A DNA stretch of 64,000 nucleotides from Halobacterium jilantaiense (GTDB lineage: Archaea > Halobacteriota > Halobacteria > Halobacteriales > Halobacteriaceae): positions 2,143,393 to 2,207,392 of the forward strand of contig NZ_FOJA01000001.1 in assembly GCF_900110535.1 (NCBI RefSeq). The letters run 5' to 3'. Below, piece after piece: positions 16,864 to 25,661 of this stretch. The translations under genes and the position numbers were made by a program. The stretch's first letter is position 1, and every line of letters begins with the position of its first letter. Under the pieces are notes generated by a model. That model did no database searches. It was not told the DNA's origin and saw only the letters and a list, made by a program, of their open reading frames with translations.

Positions 16864-18179
16864 CCCCAGTTCTCGGGCCAGACGCCGGCGGCCTCCATCC
16901 CGGGCCGCATGCCGTCGTCTGCGAGGCGGTCGCGCAGCGCGTCCGCGTCGGGGCGCGGAACGGCTTCGTCCTCGCCTGCGAGTTCGCGGACGAGCAGCGC
17001 GGCGAGCATCCCGTGTTCGCGGATGTTTCTGGGGTCGGCCTTGTCCCGGGTGTCGGCGTGCGTGTGGCCCCAGCCGCGGCCGCGCTCGGGCGTGACGGAG
17101 TGCAACTGGACGGCCGGGACGCCCGAGGTGAGGAACGGCCAGTGGTCGCTGTACGGGTGGACGGTGTCCCGCACCTCGATGGGGTGGCCGGTGTCGTCGC
17201 TGACCGTCTCCAGCACGCCCTCGAAGTGGTCGGTGCCGTGGCAGAACGCCCGCATCGTCCGGTAGCGGCCGGCACCGTCGAGGTTCACGACCGCGCGCAC
17301 GGACTCGGGGTCGAGACTGCCGGCGAGCGCGCTCGCGCCCTGGAGCCCGACCTCTTCGGCACCGACGGTCGCGAGCCGCACCCTCGTGTCGAGGTCGAGG
17401 TCGGCCAGCACGCGGGCCGCGGCGACGAGCGCGGCGACCCCGCAGCCGTTGTCGAGTGCGCCCTCCGCGATGTCGTGGGCGTCGTGGTGGGCGAGCACGA
17501 CGACCTCCTCGTCCGTATCGGGGCCGAGCGCGCCCTGTGTGTTCGTGCCCTCGCCCGGGCCCGTCCGGGCGTCCACGGAGAGTGCGACCTCGCCGCCGCG
17601 GTCGGCGTACTCTTGGAGCCAGTCCCCGGTCTCGGTGGAGACGCCGACGGCGGGAATCTCGCCCTCGCGGCCGAACCGCAGCGAGCCTGTCGGCGGGAGC
17701 TGGCCGTCCCTGTGGTTGTAGAAGACGAAGGCGGCGGCTCCGCCGTCGACAGCACGCCCGTACTTCTCCATCCGGTGAACGAGCCGACCGCCCGGCGGGC
17801 TGTCTGTCGACGCGAGGACGACGGCGTCCGCGACGTCGACGCCCTCGAAGCCGTCTTCGGTCCCGTACCCGACGTCCACCAGGCGGCCGGCCACGTCGCC
17901 GGCCGGCGAGTACGGGAGCGCGATACCCTCGAACTCGCGATCGGTCGGCTGCGTGACGCGCAGCGAGCAGCCGCCCCGCGTCCAGACCGGGAGGGCGAAC
18001 TGGTCGGTGTGGACATCGCGCGCTCCCGCCTCGCGGAGCGCGTCCGCGGTTATCTCGGCTGCACGACGCGCTCCCTCGTGGCCAGCGAGCCGGTGGTCGA
18101 GTTCGGTGAGCGCGGTGAGAACTGTCCATGGCGTCTCGTCGGTCCACGCCAATCCGAGGGCGCGCGCTTCCTCAGTCAT
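16860..18179 (-). CDS. M28-family zinc metallopeptidase
   Basis: 439 residues without a signal peptide. A protease-associated-like region (residues 70-205) interrupts the M28 fold. Zinc-site segments are VVVLAHHDAHDIAEGALDNGCG, VGAEEVGLQG and VHPYSDHWPF, i.e. the expected His/Asp, Glu-Glu, and Asp-His ligands of co-catalytic aminopeptidases. HAHADTRDKAD-type C-terminal residues (here HTHADTRDKAD) complete the site. It probably removes N-terminal residues from peptides in the cytoplasm. Convergent with truA, divergent from pepF. Confidence 0.88.
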   Translation of the reverse strand: MTEEARALGLAWTDETPWTVLTALTELDHRLAGHEGARRAAEITADALREAGARDVHTDQFALPVWTRGGCSLRVTQPTDREFEGIALPYSPAGDVAGRLVDVGYGTEDGFEGVDVADAVVLASTDSPPGGRLVHRMEKYGRAVDGGAAAFVFYNHRDGQLPPTGSLRFGREGEIPAVGVSTETGDWLQEYADRGGEVALSVDARTGPGEGTNTQGALGPDTDEEVVVLAHHDAHDIAEGALDNGCGVAALVAAARVLADLDLDTRVRLATVGAEEVGLQGASALAGSLDPESVRAVVNLDGAGRYRTMRAFCHGTDHFEGVLETVSDDTGHPIEVRDTVHPYSDHWPFLTSGVPAVQLHSVTPERGRGWGHTHADTRDKADPRNIREHGMLAALLVRELAGEDEAVPRPDADALRDRLADDGMRPGMEAAGVWPENWG

Positions 18180-18250
18180 GCCGTCAGATACGAGGGCGGG
18201 ACGGTTAATTTCGGGGGCAATCGCCGGCAAACACGCTGCCGTTTGCGAAC

Positions 18251-18256
18251 GTTTAA
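18251..18256 (+). promoter_or_regulatory. TATA-like box of pepF
   Basis: GTTTAA, 27-32 nt before the pepF ATG. A short inverted repeat GCAAAC...GTTTGC (18227-18246) lies just upstream and could be an operator. Confidence 0.5.
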
Positions 18257-18282
18257 CCGACCGCACGCGAACGCTGAGGCGT

Positions 18283-20073
18283 ATGAGCAGTGTCCCCGAA
18301 CGGGAAGAGCTGGACGACGAGCACAAGTGGGATTTGGAGTCCATCTACGCCACTGACGAGGAGTGGGAGGAGGGCTTCGAGGCCCTTCAGACGAAACTCG
18401 AGGACTTGGAGGCCTACGAGGGCCGACTCACGTCGGACGGCGAGACGCTTCTGGAAGCCCTCGAACTCCGTGACGAAATCTTCCGAGAGGCCGAGAAGGT
18501 GTCCTCGTACGCGCGGATGCGCTCGGACGAGGACACCCGCGACCAGGAGTACCAGGCGCTGCGGGCGCGCGGCCAGAGCCTGATGGCGGACGTCTCTTCG
18601 GCCACCTCGTTCTTCGACCCCGAGCTCCAGGACTGCACGCGCGAGGAGCTGCAGGCGCTGGTCGAGGAGACGCCCGGCCTCGCGGAGTACGAGCACTACT
18701 TCGACGACGTGCTGCGGATGAAACCCCACACGCGCTCCGCGGAGGTCGAGGAGCTGCTGAGCGACCTCGGCGAGGTCTTCGGTGCGCCGAGCGACGCCTA
18801 CAGCATGCTGACGGACGCCGACCTGGAGTTCCCGACTGTCGAGGACCCCGACGGCGACGAGGTCGAAATCTCGCAGGCGAACTTCACGAAGCTCCTCAAG
18901 AACCCGGACCGCGAGTTCCGGCAGACCGTTCACGAGGAGTTCTTCGAGAGCATCAGCGGCGTCCGGAACACCATCGGCTCCACGATGAAGAGCCAGATGA
19001 AGCGGGACGTCAAGCTGGCGCAGGCCCGGAACTACGACACCGCCCGGGAGGCCGCCCTCGACGACGGCAACATCCCGACCGAAGTCTACGACACGCTCGT
19101 CGAGACGGTCGACGACAACCTCGACAAGGTCCAGCGCCACGCCGACCTCAAGCGGGAGGCGCTCGGCGTCGACGAACTCGAGATGTGGGACCTCTACATG
19201 CCCATCGTGGACTCCGAGAGCCCCGAAATCGGCTACGAGGAGGCCCGCGAGCACGTCGTCGAGGCGGTCGCGCCGCTCGGCGAGGACTACCAGCAGCGGG
19301 TCGCCGAGGGCCTGGACTCGAACTGGGTGGACGTCTACGAGAACCGCGGGAAGCGCTCGGGCGCGTACAGCGGCGGGACCTACGACACCCAGCCGTTCAT
19401 CCTGATGAACTACCAGGACGACATCTCCTCGATGTTCACGCTGGCCCACGAGCTCGGCCACAGCCTCCACAGCCAGTACACCAGCGAGGAGCAGCCGTAC
19501 GTCTACTCGAACTACGAAATCTTCGTGGCCGAGGTCGCCTCGACGGTCAACGAGGCGCTGCTCGTGAACCACCTGCTGGACACGGTCGAGGACGACCACT
19601 TCCGCCGCCACATCCTCAACGAGTATCTGGAGCGCTTCCGGTCGACGCTCTACCGCCAGACGCTGTTCGCGGACGTCGAGCAGCGCCTCCACGAGCTCAC
19701 CCGGGAGGGCGAGGCGCTGACGCCCGACCGCATCGACGAGGTGTACGGCGACCGCAAGCGCGCCTACTACGCGAACGCGAACGTCGACGACCACATCGAG
19801 CGCGAGTGGATGCGCATCCCGCACTTCTACTACAACTTCTACGTCTTCCAGTACGCGACCGGTATCTCGGCGGCCGTCGCGCTCGTCGAAGACATCCTCG
19901 ACGAGGGCCAGCCCGCCGCGGACCGCTACCTCGACTTCCTGCAGCGCGGGTCCAGCGAGTACCCGCTCGAACTGCTCCGGGACGCGGGCGTCGACATGTC
20001 CACGAGCGAGCCCATCGAGCGCGCGCTCGGCGTCTACGACGACTACCTCGGCGAAGCCGAGGACCTCGTCTGA
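18283..20073 (+). CDS. pepF: Oligoendopeptidase F (M3 family)
   Basis: 596 residues, full length. N-terminal helical PepF domain (residues 1-200), then the M3 catalytic domain with the zinc motif HELGH (His389-His393) followed by EIFVAEVASTVNEALL, which supplies the third ligand glutamate, and RIPHFYYNFYVFQYATG near the substrate site. It degrades short cytosolic peptides, fitting its position upstream of the proteasome ATPase gene. The start at 18283 is set by the TATA box and the typical SSVPEREELDDEHKWDLESIY opening. Confidence 0.94.
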   Translation: MSSVPEREELDDEHKWDLESIYATDEEWEEGFEALQTKLEDLEAYEGRLTSDGETLLEALELRDEIFREAEKVSSYARMRSDEDTRDQEYQALRARGQSLMADVSSATSFFDPELQDCTREELQALVEETPGLAEYEHYFDDVLRMKPHTRSAEVEELLSDLGEVFGAPSDAYSMLTDADLEFPTVEDPDGDEVEISQANFTKLLKNPDREFRQTVHEEFFESISGVRNTIGSTMKSQMKRDVKLAQARNYDTAREAALDDGNIPTEVYDTLVETVDDNLDKVQRHADLKREALGVDELEMWDLYMPIVDSESPEIGYEEAREHVVEAVAPLGEDYQQRVAEGLDSNWVDVYENRGKRSGAYSGGTYDTQPFILMNYQDDISSMFTLAHELGHSLHSQYTSEEQPYVYSNYEIFVAEVASTVNEALLVNHLLDTVEDDHFRRHILNEYLERFRSTLYRQTLFADVEQRLHELTREGEALTPDRIDEVYGDRKRAYYANANVDDHIEREWMRIPHFYYNFYVFQYATGISAAVALVEDILDEGQPAADRYLDFLQRGSSEYPLELLRDAGVDMSTSEPIERALGVYDDYLGEAEDLV

Positions 20074-20136
20074 GCCGCCAGCCGAGGCGTCGATTCCGGG
20101 CGGTAGCGCGGCCGAAGCGTCCGAAAAGCGACCTGC

Positions 20137-20155
20137 GGTAGGCGTTCAGCCTACC
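20137..20155. repeat. Perfect 7-bp inverted repeat between pepF and pan
   Basis: GGTAGGC-GTTCA-GCCTACC, a perfect stem of 7 bp with a 5-nt loop, 64 nt after the pepF stop and 41 nt before the pan start. It could be an RNA hairpin at the end of the pepF message or an operator of pan. Confidence 0.6.
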
Positions 20156-20195
20156 CAAAGGAACTTCTACGCGGGGACCCTAGCGTGGCCAACGA

Positions 20196-21428
20196 ATGTC
20201 GCGTAGTCCCTCACTGCCGGACCGGCCGACGCTCGACGTCGACCCCGAGTCGACGCCACAGGAGCGCCTCGACGCCCTCCAGGATCACTACGGGGAGATT
20301 CTGGCGGTCCACGAGGAGCTCCGAGAGCAACTCGACGACGTCGAGGCTCGCCGCGAAGAGCTCCGCGAGGAGGTCAACCGCCTCCAGCGCGAGAACGAGA
20401 CGCTGAAGACCGCATCGCTGTACCTCGCAACCGTCGAGGACCTGCCCGAGGACGGCAGCGCCGTCATCAAGCAGCACGGCAACAACCAGGAAGTGCTGAC
20501 CGAGCTGTCGCCGCGGCTCGCCGACGACCTCGACGTGGGCGACCGGGTCGCCATCAACGACTCGTTCAGCGTCCAGCGCGTCCTCGACGACGAGACGGAC
20601 GCCCGGGCGCAGGCGATGGAGGTCGACGAGTCGCCGACCGTCGACTACGCGGACATCGGCGGCCTCGACGAGCAGCTCCGGGAGGTCCGGGAGGCCGTCG
20701 AGGACCCGCTCGTGAACCCCGAGAAGTTCGCGGCCGTCGGCGTCGAGCCGCCGAGCGGCGTGCTGCTGCACGGGCCGCCGGGCACCGGGAAGACGATGCT
20801 CGCGAAGGCCGTCGCGAAGCAGACCGACGCCACCTTCATCAAGATGGCCGGCAGCGAACTCGTGCGGAAGTTCATCGGGGAGGGCTCCCGGCTGGTCCGG
20901 GACCTCTTCGAGCTCGCCGAGCAGAAGGAGCCCGCCATCATCTTCATCGACGAGATCGACGCTGTCGCCGCGAAGCGGACGGACTCGAAGACGTCGGGCG
21001 ACGCCGAGGTCCAGCGCACGATGATGCAGCTGCTCTCGGAGATGGATGGCTTCGACGAGCGCGGCGACGTCCGCATCATCGCCGCCACCAACCGCTTCGA
21101 CATGCTGGATTCCGCCATCCTCCGGCCGGGCCGCTTCGACCGCCTCATCGAGGTGCCCCACCCGGACGAGGAGGCCCGCGAGCGCATCCTCGAGATTCAC
21201 GCCGCGGAGATGAACGTCGCCGACGAGGTCGACTTCTCGGACCTCGCGCGGGACACCGACGGCTTCTCCGGCGCGCAGCTCGCCAGCCTCGCCACCGAGG
21301 CGGGGATGTTCGCCATCCGCGACGACCGCCAGGAGGTCCGCCGCGAGGACTTCGACGACGCCCACGAGAAGCTGATGGCGGAGGGCGACGACGAGGGCGG
21401 TCCGAGCTACCCGAGCTACATCCAGTAG
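20196..21428 (+). CDS. pan: Proteasome-activating nucleotidase (PAN)
   Basis: 410 residues. AAA+ ATPase that unfolds proteins and feeds them to the 20S proteasome. Coiled coil at about residues 25-72, OB-fold to about 135, then the AAA domain with Walker A GPPGTGKT (193-200), Walker B IIFIDEID (248-255), and the arginine-rich second region AATNRFDMLDSAILRPGRFDR split over about 285-310. The C-terminus ends Ser-Tyr-Ile-Gln; canonical proteasome gate-opening HbYX tails have Tyr as the penultimate residue, whereas here it is third from the end. Haloarchaea usually have two PANs; which one this is cannot be told here. Confidence 0.94.
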   Translation: MSRSPSLPDRPTLDVDPESTPQERLDALQDHYGEILAVHEELREQLDDVEARREELREEVNRLQRENETLKTASLYLATVEDLPEDGSAVIKQHGNNQEVLTELSPRLADDLDVGDRVAINDSFSVQRVLDDETDARAQAMEVDESPTVDYADIGGLDEQLREVREAVEDPLVNPEKFAAVGVEPPSGVLLHGPPGTGKTMLAKAVAKQTDATFIKMAGSELVRKFIGEGSRLVRDLFELAEQKEPAIIFIDEIDAVAAKRTDSKTSGDAEVQRTMMQLLSEMDGFDERGDVRIIAATNRFDMLDSAILRPGRFDRLIEVPHPDEEARERILEIHAAEMNVADEVDFSDLARDTDGFSGAQLASLATEAGMFAIRDDRQEVRREDFDDAHEKLMAEGDDEGGPSYPSYIQ

Positions 21429-21476
21429 ACGACCTGTATCCGAGCGCTCTTCTACGGCCGGCCGGCTAGTCCGGGT

Positions 21477-21950
21477 ATGCCTATTCGAGTGGCGTGGGGG
21501 ACCGGGTCCGCCCCGACCGAGATGGCGGCCTACGACGCCGCGCTCGCGGACGCGAACCTCCACAACTACAATCTCGTCGCCGTCTCCTCGGTGGTGCCGG
21601 CCGACGCCAGCGTCGAGGCCGTCGGCACCGCGCCCGACCTCGGGCCCGCCGGGAACAGGCTGACGGTCGTCGAGGCGCACGCCGACACCGCCGGTCCGGG
21701 TCGCGCGAGCGCGGCGCTCGCGTGGGCGGCCCGCGGCGACGACCCCGGATTGTTCTACGAGGCGGCCGGCGAGACGAGCCCGGACGACGTGGAGTCGCGG
21801 GTGACAGCCGGCATCGACGCGGGCCTCGAACTGCGGGACTGGGACGCCGACGCCCCCGAGGTCAGGTCCGTGACAGTTGAGGCCGAACCGGGCGAGTACG
21901 CCGCGGCGGTCGTTCTGGCGGCGTACGGAGACAGCGAGCCGCTACTCTGA
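21477..21950 (+). CDS. pdaD: Pyruvoyl-dependent arginine decarboxylase
   Basis: 157 residues. Made as a proenzyme that cleaves itself between two serines (Ser37-Ser38 in LVAVSSVVP) to create the pyruvoyl cofactor. N-terminal PIRVAWGTGSAPTEMAAYDAAL and the C-terminal LFYEAAGE and AAVVLAAYG segments match the family. It converts arginine to agmatine; in haloarchaea this feeds the agmatine route to polyamines and to agmatidine, the modified base of tRNA-Ile2. Confidence 0.93.
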   Translation: MPIRVAWGTGSAPTEMAAYDAALADANLHNYNLVAVSSVVPADASVEAVGTAPDLGPAGNRLTVVEAHADTAGPGRASAALAWAARGDDPGLFYEAAGETSPDDVESRVTAGIDAGLELRDWDADAPEVRSVTVEAEPGEYAAAVVLAAYGDSEPLL

Positions 21951-22007
21951 CCGCGAGTTCTTCGCACACTACAAGGACTATACGTGGCCGCCCCTTATTA
22001 GAGACGC

Positions 22008-22373
22008 ATGCACGGGAACGCGCCGTACAGCGGGCCAGAGAACGCCACGTCCGACCTCACCGGGGACCAGCGCCGCGCGCTCAGGACGAGCATCGCGCAG
22101 ATCGCGTCCCGAACGCGAGAGTTCCTCCCGGACGAGTACGTCGTCGGCTCCGAGATATCCAGTGGTTCCAGCGGCGTCCAGGTCACCGTGGCCGTACGGC
22201 CGCCGGCCGGCAACCCCGTCAGCGCGGGGTTCACGCCCGAGTTCGAGAACCTCGCGGACGACGACCTCATCCCGAACGAGGACCGGGAGGAGGTCGCCCG
22301 CGGCCTCGCCGCGAGCGCAGCACTTCAGGTCAAGCACGCCCTCGGCGACGACGTTCCCGAGACGGCCAGGTAA
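22008..22373 (+). CDS. Conserved haloarchaeal protein (DUF5811-like)
   Basis: 121 residues: MHGNAPYSGP, then a helix LTGDQRRALRTSIAQIASRTREFLPDEYVVGSE and a beta segment VQVTVAVRPPAGNPVSAGF (quoted in parts). No catalytic motif is visible. I recall this as the DUF5811 family, found widely in haloarchaea; no function is known. A TATA-like TTATTAG sits about 10-15 nt before the ATG. Confidence 0.8.
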   Translation: MHGNAPYSGPENATSDLTGDQRRALRTSIAQIASRTREFLPDEYVVGSEISSGSSGVQVTVAVRPPAGNPVSAGFTPEFENLADDDLIPNEDREEVARGLAASAALQVKHALGDDVPETAR

Positions 22374-22418
22374 CGCGGCACAGAGCGCACGCCGACACTC
22401 GTTTCTCCAGTCTCGCTC

Positions 22419-23102
22419 TCACGCGCTGACGGCGATGACGCCGATAGCGACGACGGCAGCCGCGGCGAACACAGCGACACCGGTAGTCGAGTCGACAGCA
22501 GGGACTGCGGCGTAGCCCGCGACGGCTGCTGCGGCCGCCGCACCGCCGACGCCGACACTCGCGACCAGGTGGCGAGCGACCGTGCGCCGCGTTCCGGCTC
22601 CTTCGGGTGCGCGACGACCCACGGCCGTGGCGACGGCCGCTGTGTCCCACGAGAGCACGGCCAACCAGACGGCGACGGCCGGGTACCAGACGGGGACCGG
22701 CACGAGAACGCTCCGCAGCAGGCCGGCCGCGAGGAGCGCCGCGAACCCCGCTTCGATGAGGGCGCGCGTCCACGCACGCCGTACCGGCGTCACCGCGAAC
22801 GCGAGGACGAGCACGCCGAGAACGGCGAGTACGAGCGGGCCACGGACGCGGAGCGGAAGCGGCGCGACAGCGGCGAGACCGACGGCAACCCAGAGACCGA
22901 CCGCGCCGAGCGCGCCACACGCCACCCGTGCAGCGGTGCCGCTCCGGTGGGCGACGCGAACGCACAGGAGCACTCCGGCCGAGACGCCGGCGACTGCCGC
23001 AACCCCTCTGGTGAGCTGGGTCGTGGCGACGAGTCCGGCTGTGGCGGTGGCGAGCGCGACGGCTACGACGCTGCCGGCCAGCGACGGGTTCTGGTCGCTC
23101 AC
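22419..23102 (-). CDS. Membrane protein at the end of the DUF58 operon (DUF7519-like)
   Basis: 227 residues, six to seven hydrophobic segments almost end to end, small residues (Ala/Val/Gly) dominant and no soluble domain. It is the last of four overlapping genes: its ATG overlaps the DUF58 stop codon by 4 nt (ATGA). In haloarchaea a protein of this type, which I recall as DUF7519, regularly closes DUF58 operons. Probably part of a membrane complex; function unknown. Confidence 0.75.
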   Translation of the reverse strand: MSDQNPSLAGSVVAVALATATAGLVATTQLTRGVAAVAGVSAGVLLCVRVAHRSGTAARVACGALGAVGLWVAVGLAAVAPLPLRVRGPLVLAVLGVLVLAFAVTPVRRAWTRALIEAGFAALLAAGLLRSVLVPVPVWYPAVAVWLAVLSWDTAAVATAVGRRAPEGAGTRRTVARHLVASVGVGGAAAAAAVAGYAAVPAVDSTTGVAVFAAAAVVAIGVIAVSA

Positions 23103-24352
23103 GGCGACCCGCCCCCAGCCCTCGACCGCTCGACAGCGGCGGCCAGCGGCGCGGGCGGCCGCCAGTCCACCACCGGGACGCCCTCGTTCCGGAGCGTTCG
23201 AATCCGGTGTCGGCGTTCCAGTCTCGCCGCTCGCGCGCCCGCGGTGTCGCTTCTGGTCACGTCGGGGCTCACCACGACGACACTCCGGTCGGTGGCGAGG
23301 CGGCGCGCGAACGCCGCCACCGCCCCGTCGGAGAGCGGCGTGCTGAACACGATAGTGGCTCCCGCGGGCAGCAGTGAGCGCAGTGATTGCTGCCAGCCTT
23401 CGCGAGTCTCTCTCCCCTCGGACTGCCAGTCGGCGACGCGGTCGTCGAGAACTGTGGCGGCCGGACTGCGTTCGAACCGTCCACCGGTCGGTGCCGCCCA
23501 GTCGAACTGCGCGCCGAACGCGGCCGCCCCCACCTGAACGCCGCGCTTGGCAGCCGCCGCCGCGACGGCACGTCCCGCAGTGGCTGCGTGTGCGACCGCT
23601 GTCGGGTGGTCGCCCGCTCGCTCCCGATAGGCGGCTTCGCGAGCGTCCACGCAGACAACGAGGGCTCCGCGCTGGGCGACCGGCGAGACGACCGTCCGCA
23701 GGTCGCCGGTCGCCGCGAACCGCCGCCAGTCAACGCGGGCCGGTGCGTCCCCGTGGCGGTACTCGCGGACGTGCCCGAACTCGCTGCCCGCGCCCCGAGC
23801 GTCGGACGCCCGCCGCCCCGACCGTGGCGCTCCTGCACGGCAGAGCGGCCCGGGGACAGTGGGCCGACACTCGATGCGGTCGTCTCCGCCTGCGACCGGC
23901 GAGCGAGCGGTCTCGTGGCCGCCACTTCGGTCTCGAACGACGACCGACGGTGACCCCCACTCGTGGACGCCGTAGCGGGCCGTAACCTCGTACTCGAGGG
24001 TCACGCTCTCGCCGGGCGCGAGCGGCGTGGCGAGTCGCGAGTCACCGTTCACACCGAGGGTTTCCGGCTGGTCGTCCGCCACGGCGACGGCCGCGAGCGG
24101 CGACGTTCCGTCGTTCCGAACGCGCAGCGACACCGCGACGGGCTCGCCGGCGTCGGGCGAGCAGTCGGCGACCGTGCGCTCGACCGAGACGGCGGGTGAG
24201 GGCGGCCGCACGAGCGAGGGGTAGGCGGCGTACGCAGCGGGGACGACGGCGGCCAGCAGGACGGCGGCGTCAGCGACGTAGACGCCGAGCGCGACGACGA
24301 ACAGCGCTGCGGCGGCCGCGGGACGCCACCGGCCGGTTCGCTCCCAGGTCAC
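23099..24352 (-). CDS. DUF58-domain protein
   Basis: 417 residues from a GTG that overlaps the previous stop codon (GTGA). Two N-terminal hydrophobic segments (residues 9-40) anchor it; residues 50-170 look like a beta-sandwich (CARDB-like, with SLRVRNDGTSPL); then the DUF58 signature GHVREYRHGDAPARVDWRRFA, followed by a von Willebrand A-like half (VCVDAREAAYRERAGD, ATIVFSTPLSDGAVAAF). DUF58 proteins usually work with a MoxR AAA+ ATPase in assembling or activating secreted or metal-containing complexes. No MoxR gene is next to this operon. Confidence 0.88.
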   Translation of the reverse strand: MTWERTGRWRPAAAAALFVVALGVYVADAAVLLAAVVPAAYAAYPSLVRPPSPAVSVERTVADCSPDAGEPVAVSLRVRNDGTSPLAAVAVADDQPETLGVNGDSRLATPLAPGESVTLEYEVTARYGVHEWGSPSVVVRDRSGGHETARSPVAGGDDRIECRPTVPGPLCRAGAPRSGRRASDARGAGSEFGHVREYRHGDAPARVDWRRFAATGDLRTVVSPVAQRGALVVCVDAREAAYRERAGDHPTAVAHAATAGRAVAAAAAKRGVQVGAAAFGAQFDWAAPTGGRFERSPAATVLDDRVADWQSEGRETREGWQQSLRSLLPAGATIVFSTPLSDGAVAAFARRLATDRSVVVVSPDVTRSDTAGARAARLERRHRIRTLRNEGVPVVDWRPPAPLAAAVERSRAGGGSP

Positions 24353-24936
24353 GTTCTCTCCTCGTCGGTCTGACGGTCGATTGCCGCGAGTGTCGCTCGT
24401 GCTCCGACCGCGAACGCGACACTCTGGGAGACGCGTGCGGCCCACACCACACGACGGGGTGGCGGACAGCCACCGAGAAACGCCCCGGCTACTGCGTCGG
24501 CCGTCCAATCGCCACGCCGCACCTGCCTCCGGGCGGTTTCGTAGTCGCAGGCCGCACTCCCGGCGACTGCCTCGACTGCCGCCGCTCGCAGGCGGTTCCG
24601 GATTCGGTCGCGGTCCGTTGCCGGCACTACTGGTGGGAGCACCCGCCACCCCGCAAGTCGGTCGAACGTCGCGCCCTGGGTCATCTCTTCCCGTCGAGCA
24701 GAGCGGCCGACGCGAGCGCGCTCCTCGACTGCTGGCAGGCGTCGGAGCGACCAGACGAGGGTCCCCGTGCTGAACGCCACTGTCACCACGCCGAGTACGA
24801 GTCCGCCCCCGACCGCGGAGTCGTACTGCGACGCGTCGACGCCAGCCGCGACGAACAGGCCACCGAGGGCCACGAGAACGACAGCGACACAGGTCGCCCA
24901 GCGGCGGCTGCGTCGCAGGAGCGCGCTGTCAGTCAT
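24349..24936 (-). CDS. Membrane protein of the DUF58 operon (DUF7269-like)
   Basis: 195 residues: two N-terminal membrane helices (about residues 13-34 and 44-63), then a soluble region with VPATDRDRIRNRLRAAAVEAVAG and a C-terminal segment around GDWTADAVAGAFLGG. Overlaps its upstream gene by 8 nt and its downstream gene by 4 nt. An ATG three codons earlier is also possible. I recall this type as DUF7269, known only from haloarchaeal DUF58 clusters. Confidence 0.75.
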   Translation of the reverse strand: MTDSALLRRSRRWATCVAVVLVALGGLFVAAGVDASQYDSAVGGGLVLGVVTVAFSTGTLVWSLRRLPAVEERARVGRSARREEMTQGATFDRLAGWRVLPPVVPATDRDRIRNRLRAAAVEAVAGSAACDYETARRQVRRGDWTADAVAGAFLGGCPPPRRVVWAARVSQSVAFAVGARATLAAIDRQTDEERT

Positions 24937-25600
24937 CTCGGCCATCCTCCGCGTCCCGAACCGTGTCGGCGAGCTCGGTCGCTCGCTGCACGCGCTTCGT
25001 TGTCGCTGTCCGTCCGCCGTATCTGACCGCGCGGAACAGCCGCGTCAACGACGCGACTGCGTCCTCGGGTGCCCCGGCGTCGACTCGCTCCGCCGCCGAC
25101 TCGCTGGGGGTTCGGGACGTGTCGTCTCTGCGGTCGGCCGCCACCGCGTCCGCCCAGTTCGACTCGACAGCGTTTGCGGGCGGTCGCTGGCCGGCCTCGC
25201 TGGTACTGTCGGCCTCAGAGTCGCGCGCCCGCTCGGCAGCCGACTGTCGCGTGTCCCGCCGCTCTCGCGCCCGCAGCGCCGCCCAGCCCACGCTTCCGGC
25301 GACGGCCAGCACTGCGAGCGCCGCTGCCACCTCGGGCAGGACAGCGGCCGCGACCGACAGCCACGACCCGCGTGGCGCACCCACTGCGGTCAGGTCCGCG
25401 GACACCCCGAACAGCGCGAGCACTCGGACAACGAGCACCGTAAACAGGCCGTACAGCGAGAGCCCGGACGCGTCCGCGGCCGGGCGCTGTTCGACCGCTA
25501 CCGTGGCCGGTAGCCCCTGTTCGATGCCTGCAGCTGCCGCCACGAGTGCAGCAGCAACAACTGCCAGCGCCGCGCCGCCTACGCTCCGCGTGGAGGGCAT
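24929..25600 (-). CDS. DUF4129-like membrane protein heading the DUF58 operon
   Basis: 223 residues. A signal-like hydrophobic N-terminus, a second helix (about 47-62) and a third (about 76-100), followed by an acidic linker and a C-terminal cytoplasmic domain with GAPEDAVASLTRLFRAVRYGG, which resembles the DUF4129 core (T-x-x-x-L-F-x-x-A-R-Y-G). DUF4129 proteins accompany DUF58 and transglutaminase-like proteins. A GTG 21 nt upstream could add seven residues. Confidence 0.75.
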   Translation of the reverse strand: MPSTRSVGGAALAVVAAALVAAAAGIEQGLPATVAVEQRPAADASGLSLYGLFTVLVVRVLALFGVSADLTAVGAPRGSWLSVAAAVLPEVAAALAVLAVAGSVGWAALRARERRDTRQSAAERARDSEADSTSEAGQRPPANAVESNWADAVAADRRDDTSRTPSESAAERVDAGAPEDAVASLTRLFRAVRYGGRTATTKRVQRATELADTVRDAEDGRDD

Positions 25601-25661
25601 CCTCTCCACGTTCGACACCACGCGAAAAGAACGTTGGCCAGCGTTCGCAGGCGGTGAGTCG

